DNA of 60,439 bases, taken from contig DANL01000060.1 in assembly GCA_002499865.1 (NCBI GenBank), positions 1-60,439 of the forward strand, read 5' to 3'. Positions within the stretch are counted from its first letter, which is position 1. Each line of letters begins with the position of its first letter. The position numbers were made by a program, and so were the translations under genes. Below, piece after piece: positions 1 to 9,600 of this stretch. The DNA comes from Euryarchaeota archaeon UBA121. Its GTDB lineage: Archaea; Thermoplasmatota; Poseidoniia; Poseidoniales; Thalassarchaeaceae. Below the pieces are notes generated by a model. That model saw only the letters and a list, made by a program, of their open reading frames with translations, was not told where the DNA came from and searched no databases.

Positions 1-18
1 GGGTAGGGAATTTTAGAT

Positions 19-261
19 ATGAATCATAAAGCGGGGACCTATGTTACACCCATGGACTTAACGACACTCGATTACATTAGGATTTCGATTGGTGCGGTAA
101 TACTCCTGTATGTGTCAAATTGCTTGGTCAATCAGAGAGTATGGATTCGTAAGACATTTTCATGGGGTGCAAAGGAGGAGTACCCCAAAATCTTCCAAAT
201 GAATATTATTGGCGGATCATTGATTGGATTATTTTTAACCGTAGGTCCTTTCTTGTTCTGA
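19..261 (+). CDS. Small two-helix membrane protein, unknown function
   Basis: 80 aa. The ATG follows an in-frame stop at 4-6, so the gene is complete at its 5' end. Two hydrophobic stretches are visible, roughly residues 21-38 and 62-79, separated by a short basic loop (NQRVWIRKTF). No family recognised. The second helix ends at the C-terminus (GLFLTVGPFLF). It precedes another small membrane protein on the same strand, with its own intergenic gap of 121 bp, so cotranscription is uncertain. The short length and lack of motifs leave some doubt, but the hydrophobic pattern is coherent and nothing opposes it on the other strand. Confidence 0.55.
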   Translation: MNHKAGTYVTPMDLTTLDYIRISIGAVILLYVSNCLVNQRVWIRKTFSWGAKEEYPKIFQMNIIGGSLIGLFLTVGPFLF

Positions 262-355
262 AATATTCCGTAGGATATTTTTAACTACTTCCAGCAATAG
301 CCCCATTGCTTAACCCTCATCAAAATCTAGTATTGTTTCCAATTAAGGGAAAGTA

Positions 356-377
356 TTTGAGTCAGTTACGACTCAAA
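356..377 (+). promoter_or_regulatory. 8-bp inverted repeat just before a start codon
   Basis: TTTGAGTC (356-363) and GACTCAAA (370-377) form a perfect 8-bp inverted repeat around a 6-nt spacer, five bases before the ATG at 383. It is either a dyad operator or a 5' hairpin of the transcript. One of a series of such repeats next to start codons in this window. Confidence 0.6.
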
Positions 378-382
378 ATAAT

Positions 383-910
383 ATGACTAGTAAGAAGATT
401 ACAAACAAATCTGGATTAATAAGCCTATTTGGACTATTTATGGGTCAAGGATTCCTGGCCGGCCTAATCTTGATCATACTAGGATTAACAAAAATGATCG
501 ATCCGTTCGTACTAACTTCCTATGAATATGGGCTTGTTATTGAAGGGGTTGCAGTGACCGTCCTCGGTACACTTGGAGGCGTATTCATGCCAATCGTCAT
601 TGGCCTGATCATGAAAGACCCCATTAGATTCATAATCGATGACGACTATATTGAAGCCGTTCAATTCGGAGGCCTAATATTAAAATCTCCCAGCTTTGTA
701 GAAAGGCATTCAAGGGAGGGAGTAACAAGTATCGAGCTGAGCGAAGTAGTGAGAACTAACGATGAAGGTATGGATACTACTACTTACTCTGCTAAACTTA
801 TCGGAAACGACGGAGTAGTTATCGGGACTCTACGGGGCATATCCAGCACAGGGGTTGCCCAGGAGATAGCCGAGACTCTCAAAGTCGAATTGTCTAGGAA
901 TTTTGATTAA
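383..910 (+). CDS. Membrane protein with two N-terminal helices, unknown function
   Basis: 175 aa. Two hydrophobic segments (about residues 12-37 and 52-74) are followed by a soluble C-terminal region of about 95 residues rich in beta-strand pattern (ILKSPSFVERHS, TTYSAKLIGNDGVVIGTL). This resembles small bacterial and archaeal proteins with a membrane hairpin and a cytoplasmic beta domain, but I do not recognise the family. The ATG lies five bases after a perfect 8-bp inverted repeat. A T-rich stretch after the stop (911-927) may be the terminator; the next gene converges from the other strand 79 bp away. Confidence 0.75.
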   Translation: MTSKKITNKSGLISLFGLFMGQGFLAGLILIILGLTKMIDPFVLTSYEYGLVIEGVAVTVLGTLGGVFMPIVIGLIMKDPIRFIIDDDYIEAVQFGGLILKSPSFVERHSREGVTSIELSEVVRTNDEGMDTTTYSAKLIGNDGVVIGTLRGISSTGVAQEIAETLKVELSRNFD

Positions 911-930
911 TTTTTCCAATTTTGTCACGT
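911..930 (+). terminator. T-rich archaeal-type terminator
   Basis: Directly after the TAA at 908-910 the coding strand reads TTTTTCC then AATTTTG. Runs of T without a stem-loop are typical archaeal transcription stops. This is the only convergent gap in the window with room for one. Confidence 0.4.
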
Positions 931-989
931 GCCACCTGCACTACAACGATGTGCAATCAAGGGCTATGGAAGAATCATGTTTTCCGTAG

Positions 990-1583
990 TCATATGATTG
1001 CTGATATCTCTTCGACTATATCGAAGTCAGGGTAGTACTTCAGGTTCTGCCACACTATCTGGCCATCTGGCCCGAGTACCTGAAGGGTTGGCGTCCTGGG
1101 ATTTCCGAAGGCTTCGTCTAGTGGGACGGTACTCGGCTTGCCCGTCTCGGCGTTCCATGCTACTGCGGATGAGTAAGGCGTCAATACGGGCCATGGAGAA
1201 TACTGCTCAGACGAGTTGTTCCCGTAAACCTCGAAGAATGACTCTCTGCTTTCGAAACTTGGATATCTCTGGATGGTAATAATGTTCGACTCGTTTGATA
1301 TCGTTCCATTGGCGATGGATTCCCTGATCATCTCGGTCCACTCATGACAGCCCCGACAGCCAGATGCCGCCCATAGGATGAGTGTGTTCTGGCCCGACGA
1401 GTTCTCTAGCACATTGTACTCATCGTACTGGTCAACTTCCCTATCAAGCGTTCTAGCAACGATATTCATCCTGTCCAGTGTGCTTTCGTCGTCTGAATCC
1501 GATACTTCGACATCCGACACGTCAGAAATACACCCAGAAAGCGGCAATAGTATGCAGATCATCAAAATCGGAAGCCACTTCAT
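990..1583 (-). CDS. Thioredoxin-fold lipoprotein
   Basis: 197 aa from the ATG at 1583. An upstream in-frame ATG at 1601 would add six residues before the signal peptide. The chosen start begins a classic lipoprotein signal (MKWLPILMICILLPLSGC) with lipobox LSGC, and a TATA-like TTTATGATT about 25 nt upstream fits a leaderless transcript. After an acidic linker, the sequence LILWAASGCRGCHEW contains a CxxC motif in thioredoxin position, and PTLQVLGPDGQIVW matches the cis-Pro strand and the following strand of the fold. Probably an extracellular thiol-disulfide protein anchored by lipid. The substrate is unknown; it could be a heme or redox maturation factor. Confidence 0.75.
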   Translation of the reverse strand: MKWLPILMICILLPLSGCISDVSDVEVSDSDDESTLDRMNIVARTLDREVDQYDEYNVLENSSGQNTLILWAASGCRGCHEWTEMIRESIANGTISNESNIITIQRYPSFESRESFFEVYGNNSSEQYSPWPVLTPYSSAVAWNAETGKPSTVPLDEAFGNPRTPTLQVLGPDGQIVWQNLKYYPDFDIVEEISAII

Positions 1584-1601
1584 GGGTGTTTCAGGGTTCA
1601 T

Positions 1602-1795
1602 AGAATCATAAAGAGTTGTTTCTGCTAATGCCGTAATTCATACTGAACGGAAAACTCTCCAAATCTTTCACATGAAAACTAATGATCAGTAACTTCTAGT
1701 TCTTCGAAGACGGCTTATTTCTCACGCAAAATCGTACTACACGATTACGCCAAAATAATACAAGTGTTTATCGTTGAATTTGAATAGCGCTAATC
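1602..1795. promoter_or_regulatory. Divergent promoter region with a palindrome before the pirin gene
   Basis: 194-bp divergent gap. Toward the pirin gene, GTTTATCG at about 1766-1773 is a likely TATA box 25 nt before the ATG at 1796. The 8-bp palindrome TAGCGCTA (1785-1792) sits three bases before that ATG. No tRNA or small ORF is apparent in the rest. Confidence 0.45.
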
Positions 1796-2674
1796 ATGCG
1801 AAGAGTCGTTCGAATTGTGCCAACTCACTCTGTTATGGAAGGAGGCGGTTTCAAGGTCCGAAGGCCGTATTCCACTAGCGGAATACTTAGTCCATTTCTG
1901 TTGTTGGATGAGATGGGTCCCAACATTACTGGACCAGGCGAGGCCGTGGGCGCCCCTTGGCATCCGCACAGGGGATTCGAGACGGTTACCTATCTCCTCG
2001 ATGGCCGGATGAAACACGAAGATAGTGCTGGAAATAAAGGGGAGCTCAACCCCGGAGACGTTCAGTGGATGACTGCTGGCAGAGGCATTATCCACTCCGA
2101 GTTGCCACACGATGAATTCCAGAAAACAGGCGGAAGAATCCATGGCTTCCAGATTTGGGTCAATCTCCCAGCCGAGCATAAGATGATGCCACCAAGATAT
2201 CAGGAGATTCCAGCTACCGAGTCTCCAACTATCGAAAAAGACGGAGTTTGGGCGAGAGTCATAGCAGGGGAATGCATGGGGGCCTCCTCATCGATCGACA
2301 CAGTCATACCGATTACACTTATTCACGTAAAGATGAAGGATGGAACCAAGCTCAATCAACAGATAGAAACGCAATTGAACTCGATGATATTTGTTTTTTC
2401 TGGCAAGATCGCCGTCTTCAATGAGGCCAGAGAGAAGAAATATCCACAGGTATTGGGACTTGGCATCAACCAACAGGTAAGCGATGGAGAGCTAGCTCTG
2501 CTGTCAGAAGGCCCCGAGGTAGAGATCCATTCAAAGGGGGATTCCGAATTCCTGATTCTGGCGGGTCCTGAATTGAATGAGCCTATCTCTAGACACGGCC
2601 CATTTGTGATGAATACCAAGGAAGAAATTGAACAGGCATTTAGGGATTACAGAAATGGTACGTTCGCCAACTAG
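1796..2674 (+). CDS. Pirin-family bicupin protein
   Basis: 292 aa, the usual length for pirin. The N-terminal cupin is well conserved: the metal ligands correspond to H56 and H58 (HPHRGFETVTYLL), H100 and E102 (GIIHSE). The C-terminal cupin is more divergent, as in other pirins (ILAGPELNEPISRHGPFVMNT matches the family's C-terminal signature). Family members bind iron, and some have quercetinase activity; the cellular role in archaea is not established. The gene is likely leaderless, with its TATA box about 25 nt upstream. Its last four bases overlap the end of the convergent gene on the minus strand. Confidence 0.93.
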   Translation: MRRVVRIVPTHSVMEGGGFKVRRPYSTSGILSPFLLLDEMGPNITGPGEAVGAPWHPHRGFETVTYLLDGRMKHEDSAGNKGELNPGDVQWMTAGRGIIHSELPHDEFQKTGGRIHGFQIWVNLPAEHKMMPPRYQEIPATESPTIEKDGVWARVIAGECMGASSSIDTVIPITLIHVKMKDGTKLNQQIETQLNSMIFVFSGKIAVFNEAREKKYPQVLGLGINQQVSDGELALLSEGPEVEIHSKGDSEFLILAGPELNEPISRHGPFVMNTKEEIEQAFRDYRNGTFAN

Positions 2675-4398
2675 TCCTCACTGAAGTCCTCTTCAGAACT
2701 CTTTCTGACTAGCCACAATCCGATGATTAACACGGTTACAGCCAAGGCAACGAGTATGGAAACCATCGGTAATCCTCCCTCTTCCACGCTTTCGACCCAT
2801 GACACAGTTTCAGAGGAAAAAGTACCTCCTCCGAATGAATCATCCGATACCAGTTGCGTCGGCGTCAGGATCTCACAATCTAGAGTATAATCTCCAGTCT
2901 CGCCCCCTCTCCAGTCGAATAGCATCTCGCCTGTCTGACCGGCATTCAGCACCAGACCTTGGAATCCACCGATATCGGCATCCAAGCCCGTCTCAACTAC
3001 ATCGCAGGAGATGTAGAAGCTAGCAGGGGCGCTTCCACTGTTCGTGAACGAGGCACGCATTGGCACGGAGCTACCCGCATAGCCCACCGGTTCCGAGACG
3101 CCCTCTTCGAGTACGATCTCCAGATTTGACCACTCTACGTGCGGAGTACTATCGCTTACGTATTGTATGTCATTCCATGAAAGGGGTATGCTGTATCCAC
3201 CGTAGTCGTCAATCCCAGAGCCATCAGGGTTCCAGCCAGTCCTGTATGAGATTATCTCAATCGTTGCAGACTCGCTCCAAATCGTCCCATTCGACCAGCC
3301 AACCTCGACCACTCTCTCTCCGCCTCCATTGACCAAGGCCTCCCCGGAGTCATCGCTGAAAGACTCGAAGGACGTGGATTCAGCAACCCCCATCCCATTG
3401 ACTTTGAAAACCACTCCTTTGGAGTCGAAAACCACCTTCTGATCCACAATCCTCCGTTCCCATCTGTCTGTGAATCCTCCGCTCCCATTGGAATTTTCCC
3501 AGGTTATCTCACTGAATCCTGTTCCTCTGACATCATGGTCATCTAGGCTGTTACTGAATGTTGAGTTAGTTATTCGGACGACAGAACCGTCCCCTAGGGA
3601 TATTATTGGTCCGACTCTATCAAAACTACTATCATTGGAAACAAGGGACCCATTTTCGCCAATGGTTAATTTGGCCCCGGTTAGGTAAGAGCTACTCATA
3701 CTCATGAGTCCGTTTACCACGATTTCAGACCCTCTAGGACCTGCCGCCATCATATTCATTCTATCAAGGTGAACTCCTTCGATTACTATCTCTGAATTGC
3801 CCACCTCAATAATTACCTCTGATACTGAAACCGAGGATTGCCCGTAGCCTATCAAGCCAATCCAAATTTCCTCATCGTCCACATCGCTGAACTCGAATGT
3901 GTGACTGCTTCCGTTTAGTGAGATTGGTTCCGAGTCGCCCACAAACGCTTGGCCTCCGTAGTAGCTGACCCCTCCAACGGAATGCATGGTCATGATGAAA
4001 TCTCCCTCTATGCCATCATTTGGGACTCTGAATGAGGCCCTGCTTTCTTCATCCCAGTAACCATATCCCATCAATCCATTGCCACAAGCCATTCCGTCTG
4101 GGTTCCCAGGCTCATCCCAGATTCCGCATTCGAGCATGGAATTATCCAGATTTAGGATTCCTCCCTCATCAACCGTGATATTACAGGTCAAGTCGACTAA
4201 TGCGTCTCTGATTGTAAGTACCCCTCCATCCATAATCCTGACGTGATCGTAATCACACGTCAACAAGCCCCCATCTGCCTCCCAAGTTACACTTGTGTCG
4301 ATGGTGGTTTCATTCTCCTGTGCGGTTGCAAATCCACTCACTACTACTAAGGACATCAACATAATCAATGCCTGAAGGACTGCTAATCTCTTGCTCAT
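2671..4398 (-). CDS. Secreted beta-helix-like surface protein with C-terminal anchor
   Basis: 575 aa from the ATG at 4398; a TTG at 4422 would extend it, but the signal peptide starts at the ATG (MSKRLAVLQALIMLMSLVVV, then SGFATAQ). The first 110 mature residues repeat short strands of the type seen in parallel beta-helices (GGVLTIRDALVDL, GGILNLDNSMLEC). A middle region resembles Ig-like or galactose-binding surface modules, and residues near 440-540 look like a CARDB-type beta sandwich (RASFTNSGSAPASFYISC). It ends with a single transmembrane helix (LVALAVTVLIIGLWLV) and a short acidic tail, so it should sit on the outer face of the cell membrane. Function unknown. Many N-x-S/T sequons could be glycosylated. 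Confidence 0.85.
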   Translation of the reverse strand: MSKRLAVLQALIMLMSLVVVSGFATAQENETTIDTSVTWEADGGLLTCDYDHVRIMDGGVLTIRDALVDLTCNITVDEGGILNLDNSMLECGIWDEPGNPDGMACGNGLMGYGYWDEESRASFRVPNDGIEGDFIMTMHSVGGVSYYGGQAFVGDSEPISLNGSSHTFEFSDVDDEEIWIGLIGYGQSSVSVSEVIIEVGNSEIVIEGVHLDRMNMMAAGPRGSEIVVNGLMSMSSSYLTGAKLTIGENGSLVSNDSSFDRVGPIISLGDGSVVRITNSTFSNSLDDHDVRGTGFSEITWENSNGSGGFTDRWERRIVDQKVVFDSKGVVFKVNGMGVAESTSFESFSDDSGEALVNGGGERVVEVGWSNGTIWSESATIEIISYRTGWNPDGSGIDDYGGYSIPLSWNDIQYVSDSTPHVEWSNLEIVLEEGVSEPVGYAGSSVPMRASFTNSGSAPASFYISCDVVETGLDADIGGFQGLVLNAGQTGEMLFDWRGGETGDYTLDCEILTPTQLVSDDSFGGGTFSSETVSWVESVEEGGLPMVSILVALAVTVLIIGLWLVRKSSEEDFSED

Positions 4399-4508
4399 AG
4401 CTCTAGGGACGGTAGTTGGCAAATCAATGATTTCCCTGCTGAAGTCGGTATTGGGTCAAATACGACGGTTACCAAATCACTCATACACCGGCCACTACTG
4501 GGCAGGAC

Positions 4509-5198
4509 GTGGAAACCGTACAGACGCTTTCTGAGTCATTCAATGACTCATCATGGGGCTTCGCACTGAACATAGTCACTGTTCTGCTAATGTACGGCCC
4601 CTTCTACCTGGCCAACACTGGTGCAATGCTTTTCGGTAAGTGGATTCCAGATAAGTTCGGCTTCGATAGTATCGTAATAGATCAAGGAAGGACTCTGGGC
4701 GATGGATTCAGGGCCCTAGGGGACGGAAAGACGTGGAATGGATTCTTTGGAGGGGCTTTCTTTAGCGGTACCCTGACTCTTCTGACACACCATCTGTGGG
4801 GAGGGAGAAACGATGCTGAATCCAGACCTTTCATTGATCCGACCCTCTGGGCGACGTCCGATGACTGGTTTTGGATAGGTGGAGAATGGGGCGCGGCCTT
4901 TACCATGGGATTTGTACTCGGGATGGCCTGTATGGCTGGCGATTTGGTTGGATCCTACTTCAAGAGGAGGAAGGGCCACAAAAGAGAGGGCAATGAAAGC
5001 TCACAGGCACCTATCCTGGATACTCTGACTTTCGCAGTTGCCATATTTATCACCGCTTTCCTGCTTTTCAAAGGACAAATCATCACCAGTCCGGATTTAG
5101 TGGATGAGATAATTGTACTACTGATCTTGACCCCAGTAATTCACAGAGCGACTAATATTCTTGGATTCAAGCTTGGATTGAAGTCAGTTCCATACTGA
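4509..5198 (+). CDS. carS: CDP-archaeol synthase (DUF46 family)
   Basis: 229 aa, GTG start. CarS transfers CMP from CTP to 2,3-digeranylgeranylglycerol phosphate, giving CDP-unsaturated archaeol for polar lipid synthesis. The family signature is clear: YLANTGAMLFGK, then KFGFDSIVIDQG, then the core motif GDGKTWNGFFGGAFFSGT at about residues 72-89. About five transmembrane helices are visible. This assignment alone places the sequence in the Archaea. It is divergent from the surface protein upstream and runs in the same direction as purD, 35-50 bp away. The start is the first possible one after the intergenic gap; I see no clear ribosome binding site. Confidence 0.92.
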   Translation: METVQTLSESFNDSSWGFALNIVTVLLMYGPFYLANTGAMLFGKWIPDKFGFDSIVIDQGRTLGDGFRALGDGKTWNGFFGGAFFSGTLTLLTHHLWGGRNDAESRPFIDPTLWATSDDWFWIGGEWGAAFTMGFVLGMACMAGDLVGSYFKRRKGHKREGNESSQAPILDTLTFAVAIFITAFLLFKGQIITSPDLVDEIIVLLILTPVIHRATNILGFKLGLKSVPY

Positions 5199-5245
5199 AA
5201 ACAGCTGAACAGTAGAGTTATGCCCCGCGTGCCATGCGACCAATC

Positions 5246-6523
5246 ATGACAGCCATGTCAGTGCTGATTATCGGCTCTGGAGGAAGGGAGCATGCCTTGG
5301 CAATAGGCCTATCTCAGAGTCCCTCGGTCGGTTCAATTCACACGGCTCCAGGGAACGCAGGAACGGCCACTCTCGGAAAGAATCACCAGATTGATGTCAT
5401 GGATATCGAGGGTTTGGTCTCTCTGGCACAGGAAATATCTGCAGACTTGGTCGTTGTAGGGCCTGAAGGCCCCCTAGTAGCAGGAATTTCCGACAGGTTG
5501 AGGGAAATCGGGATTCCTAGCTTCGGGCCAGGCTCAAAGGGGGCTATGTTGGAAGGATCAAAGATCCATGCTAAGGATCTGATGGCGAAATTAGATATTC
5601 CCACCGCTGATTCTGTCAGATTAGAAAAATATTCAGATATCGAAGTTTTTCTACATGGTAATCCTCCCCCATGGGTCATCAAAAGAGACGTCCTTGCAGG
5701 GGGAAAGGGGGTTGTGGTCACGTCTGACATTGACGACGCATCGAAATTTATTTCTGATTCCATAGAGGGAGATGGGTTTGTCATAGCAGAGGAATTTCTA
5801 CAGGGGGAGGAAGCATCCTTATTGGTGCTAATGGATGAATCAGGTTATGTTTGCTTGCCTCCAAGCCAAGACCACAAGAGAGCCCTGGATGGAGATAAGG
5901 GGCCCAACACAGGAGGAATGGGCGCCTATGCCCCCGCTCCCATAGTCACTTCGTCAGTGCTTAGGAGGGCAGTAGACGAGATTGTTGAACCAATGCACCA
6001 TTACCTGAGAAACCAAGAAGACCCTTATCGAGGAGTCCTGTATGTCGGCCTAATGATCGATTCTGACGGGGCTCCCCGAGTAGTAGAGTACAATGTTAGA
6101 TTCGGAGACCCAGAAACTCAAGTCACAATTCCCCTGATAGAGGGGGATCTAGGAGAGCTCCTCCTCGCCACAGCAACAGGTAACCTTTCCAGCCTATCTC
6201 CCTCTTTTTCCGATTCACACTCAGCAACTGTTGTTCTGGCCTCGCAAGGATACCCAGAATCAACCGAAACTGGCAGAGAGATTTCTGGAGCGGACTTAGA
6301 GATAAATGAGGGGGTCTTGAGAGGGTATGTTCACTTTGCAGGAGCGTCGATGATCAGTGGCAGATTGATATCCAGCGGGGGCAGGGTGTTGGCGGCCACC
6401 GGAATAGCCCCTGATTTAACTCAGGCATTGGACGTGGCCTACCAAATTATCGACTCAATTTCCCTGGAAGGTTCACATTTTAGGACCGATATTGGACATA
6501 GGGAACTATCCCGTAGAGAGTAG
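5246..6523 (+). CDS. purD: Phosphoribosylamine-glycine ligase
   Basis: About 425 aa. It joins phosphoribosylamine and glycine with ATP in the second step of purine synthesis. The N-terminus VLIIGSGGREHALA is the family hallmark. The ATP-grasp core follows (IKRDVLAGGKGVVVTSD), then HKRALDGDKGPNTGGMGAYAPAP and the ligand strand VEYNVRFGDPETQV. Three in-frame ATGs compete at 5234, 5246 and 5255. I chose 5246 because a TATA-like TTATG lies about 25 nt upstream, but 5255 also matches the family's usual start. No other purine genes are nearby. Confidence 0.95.
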   Translation: MTAMSVLIIGSGGREHALAIGLSQSPSVGSIHTAPGNAGTATLGKNHQIDVMDIEGLVSLAQEISADLVVVGPEGPLVAGISDRLREIGIPSFGPGSKGAMLEGSKIHAKDLMAKLDIPTADSVRLEKYSDIEVFLHGNPPPWVIKRDVLAGGKGVVVTSDIDDASKFISDSIEGDGFVIAEEFLQGEEASLLVLMDESGYVCLPPSQDHKRALDGDKGPNTGGMGAYAPAPIVTSSVLRRAVDEIVEPMHHYLRNQEDPYRGVLYVGLMIDSDGAPRVVEYNVRFGDPETQVTIPLIEGDLGELLLATATGNLSSLSPSFSDSHSATVVLASQGYPESTETGREISGADLEINEGVLRGYVHFAGASMISGRLISSGGRVLAATGIAPDLTQALDVAYQIIDSISLEGSHFRTDIGHRELSRRE

Positions 6524-6560
6524 CTTTTTGATGATATATTTCTCTCTACTCTCTGAGAAC

Positions 6561-6606
6561 GGTTATAACAGAAAGTAAAATCGCGACGTCGCTAGCCTTC
6601 AGGCTA
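6561..6606 (+). promoter_or_regulatory. Promoter with two adjacent inverted repeats before the oligosaccharyltransferase gene
   Basis: GGTTATAACA (6561-6570) is a good TATA box. It is followed by the perfect 10-bp palindrome GCGACGTCGC (6583-6592) and at once by the hairpin TAGCC-TTCA-GGCTA (6593-6606). The predicted transcription start, near 6590, falls between or inside these repeats. Confidence 0.5.
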
Positions 6607-6623
6607 AGCAGACGGTGAAACCA

Positions 6624-9600
6624 ATGAACGTAAGAGAAGATGCGAAAGCAGACGGGAACTCCCTGAAGGAACTCGTGCCAGTTTCGGCCATATTGGTCGC
6701 CTTAGTGGCACTTTTCCTAGGGTCGGAGGCTTTAGCAAATGGAACAATGGAGAATGACGGGTACCTGCGAATCCTGACCCTCCCACTGGCGGCCGCACTC
6801 GCGGCGTCTTTCGGAAGGGTCCTTTCTGTTTCAGAACTCGGGATACCAAGCCATTTCAAGACTGGAGCGTTATCGATTCTTTTCATAGCAGTTTCTGCCA
6901 TCCCTGAGCTTGCTCCAGAGTTACTGGAAATTGACACCATCGTTACCTTCACATTCACATCTGTCGGAATAGCCACAATGATGCTGGTTAATTCAAACAG
7001 GAGGGAGGAGGCTAACTTACTACTAGTGGCAGTGGTGGGATTCTTCCTATCTGCATCCTTGGCCGCATCTACAGGTTTCGGATCAGAATCATGGGCCGGG
7101 ACAGATGAGGAAATGATTGACGCAGTCAGATCTTCCATGGCTTCAATTTTATTTGCATTCTGGGCTTCATCAATATCCCTCGGCTTGATGGTCGTACTCG
7201 GTATGAGGGGGACATTAGACACGGCTGGAGATGGGAAGCTATTCTCCGGAATCCCCTCATTCGACATTCAAAGTGACTCATCGAGAAAGATGATGTCAGT
7301 TTTGGCACTCGTATTTACGGTCCAGTTTATTCCGCTTGTATGGCTATGCTCTATATCCGGAGACACCATTGTAGTAGATGGAGAGGTCGTCTCAAATGCT
7401 CTGTTAAAGTACTCCGAACACCAATATCTAGGCTCGGTATGGGCCCTAATGACGGCCTTGGTGATATTCGTATGGGCGTTCTTCCGATCTGAGAGATGGC
7501 AGGTTATGGCCGCTTTGGTAGCCGTAAACTGGATTCTTTATTCAGCGGCAAGATTAGTCGAAATCGGTAATCCACTGGGCATTGAAGTACTTCCGGCAAG
7601 CTCCGGAGACAGTACTTCCGCGGCTGCTTGGTTCTTCCTGATCTTCTGGTCTAATGTTGCGGCCTACATCCTTTCAATCAGAGGATACTTCGGAGATACG
7701 GCTCCAGTTAGGGAGCATAGCGCTATGAGGGCATGGTGGAATGCTAACTACTACGGAATAATGATCTCTCTGGCTTTGTTTGTCTCTCTAGCAATCAGGA
7801 CCGGTTGGAACGTACTTCCAGCAATGAACGCCACAGGGACTCAGTTGTGGGACATGACTGGAGGTTCTGATCCATGGTACATGAAGAGGGTAATCGATTA
7901 TGTCGTAGCTGAGAGGAGCCACTTCATCTTCGACTCCGATCGCTCATACCCCATGGGTGTGATCAATCCTAGGCCACCACTTTTCTCGTGGTCCCTTGCT
8001 CTTGGTGGACTGGGCCTTAACTGGCTCACAGGATCGTCTCAGGACCAGATGGTCTGGTGGAGCGTATCTGCCATGCCAGCAATTTACGGCGCCCTAATCG
8101 TACTTCCACTGGCTGGAATTGCAAGGAGGGTACACAGTGATCTCGCTGGAGTAGTCACCGCGTGGCTTATCGCCCTAATGCCAGGTCACATCGGCCACTC
8201 CACATTCGCATTAGCTGATCACGACTCTTTCGCACTGCTGTTCATCTCGATGGCGTTCTACTTCTGGGTAAGGGCCGTCGAGGGAATAAGAGATGAAAGA
8301 CTATTCAACGAGACCAGTAGAAATCCATTGTACCTGATAGCTGGAATAAGGGAGATGTGGATGAGGAATCCAATGGTGATGTCCTGTGCCACATTATCTG
8401 GTATTTCCTTCGCTACCGTAGCATTGGGGTGGAAGGGATTCGTGTATGGTCCAGGAATCTTATTCCTAGCTTTCTCCGTACAAGCATTCCTCAATCTCTT
8501 CAGAGGCAGGGATAGCCTTCCAATCACGGCGGCAGCATTGCAGATGCTTCTCACTGCATTCGTGATTCCGTTGCCTTTCTACATGTGGCCTGGATTGGAT
8601 CTTCTTTTCGACCCCAGCGGTTTCCAACCAATGTTCTACATCATCGGATTCACATTTGCTTTGGGTTGGGTGACCTGTTCATTCAGGGACAAGCCATGGC
8701 TTCTCGTAGTTGGCAGCGGAACTGCTCTCTTCGGTGCTATCCTGCTCTCACTTTACGTCTTACAGGCACTAAACTATTACAATGGATGGGACATTCTATT
8801 CACAGGAGGATTCTACTTCTCCAAGAATAAAATATTCGGCACCATCGGTGAAGCACAGGCCCCCAGTAGAGGGGTTCTATTCGCTTCTTATGGTCCGGTA
8901 GTTTCCATAATTGCCATTTCCTGTGCAGTATATCTAATCTGGAGAGGAGCTAGAAAGGACCGCCAAAGCCACCTCCTACTAGGATCATGGACAATAGTCG
9001 CTGCTTACATGGCTTGGAGCGCTGGTAGATTCATCTTCAACGCGACGCCTGCAATGGCAGTTGTCGGCGGACTCGGGATTGCAATGCTCTGGAAAGCAGC
9101 AAATCCCGCAGATTTCCTCAAGGAATATCGCAGAGCTGGGATTGGCAACCCCTCCGCTAGGAGGAGATCGACATTCACGGCATCCAGAAGGCATCCTGGA
9201 ATACCTGCTCTGATGATGGTTTTCCTGCTAGTTGCAAGTCAGCACGCAACTTACGGCATAGACTCTGGAATTCCTCGTGGAGAAGAGGCGGCTACCGACG
9301 TCGACCAGGCTATCTACGAAATAGCCCCAGACTTCCTACGTTGGTCCATTGGAGATTTCTCAATACTTCAGGACGAAGAATATGACCCTGACTCAGGGAT
9401 GCTAAGGTACATGGGGACCTTCGGCCCAGGTTTCAATGGAGCAGATTGGAATACGGCGTATCAATGGCTTTCTGAACAGGATACAGAAGTCGGCTTCAGT
9501 GAGAGGCCTGCCTTTGTCTCATGGTGGGACTATGGTTTCCAGGCTCTCACACAGGGACAGCACCCAACTGTCGCTGATAACTTCCAGTCGGGAATTCCCC

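Noticed and set aside
6599..7267. 222-residue open frame on the minus strand within the oligosaccharyltransferase gene
   Set aside because: It is antisense to a strongly conserved coding region and has low-complexity Ser/Ala/Pro sequence typical of shadow frames.
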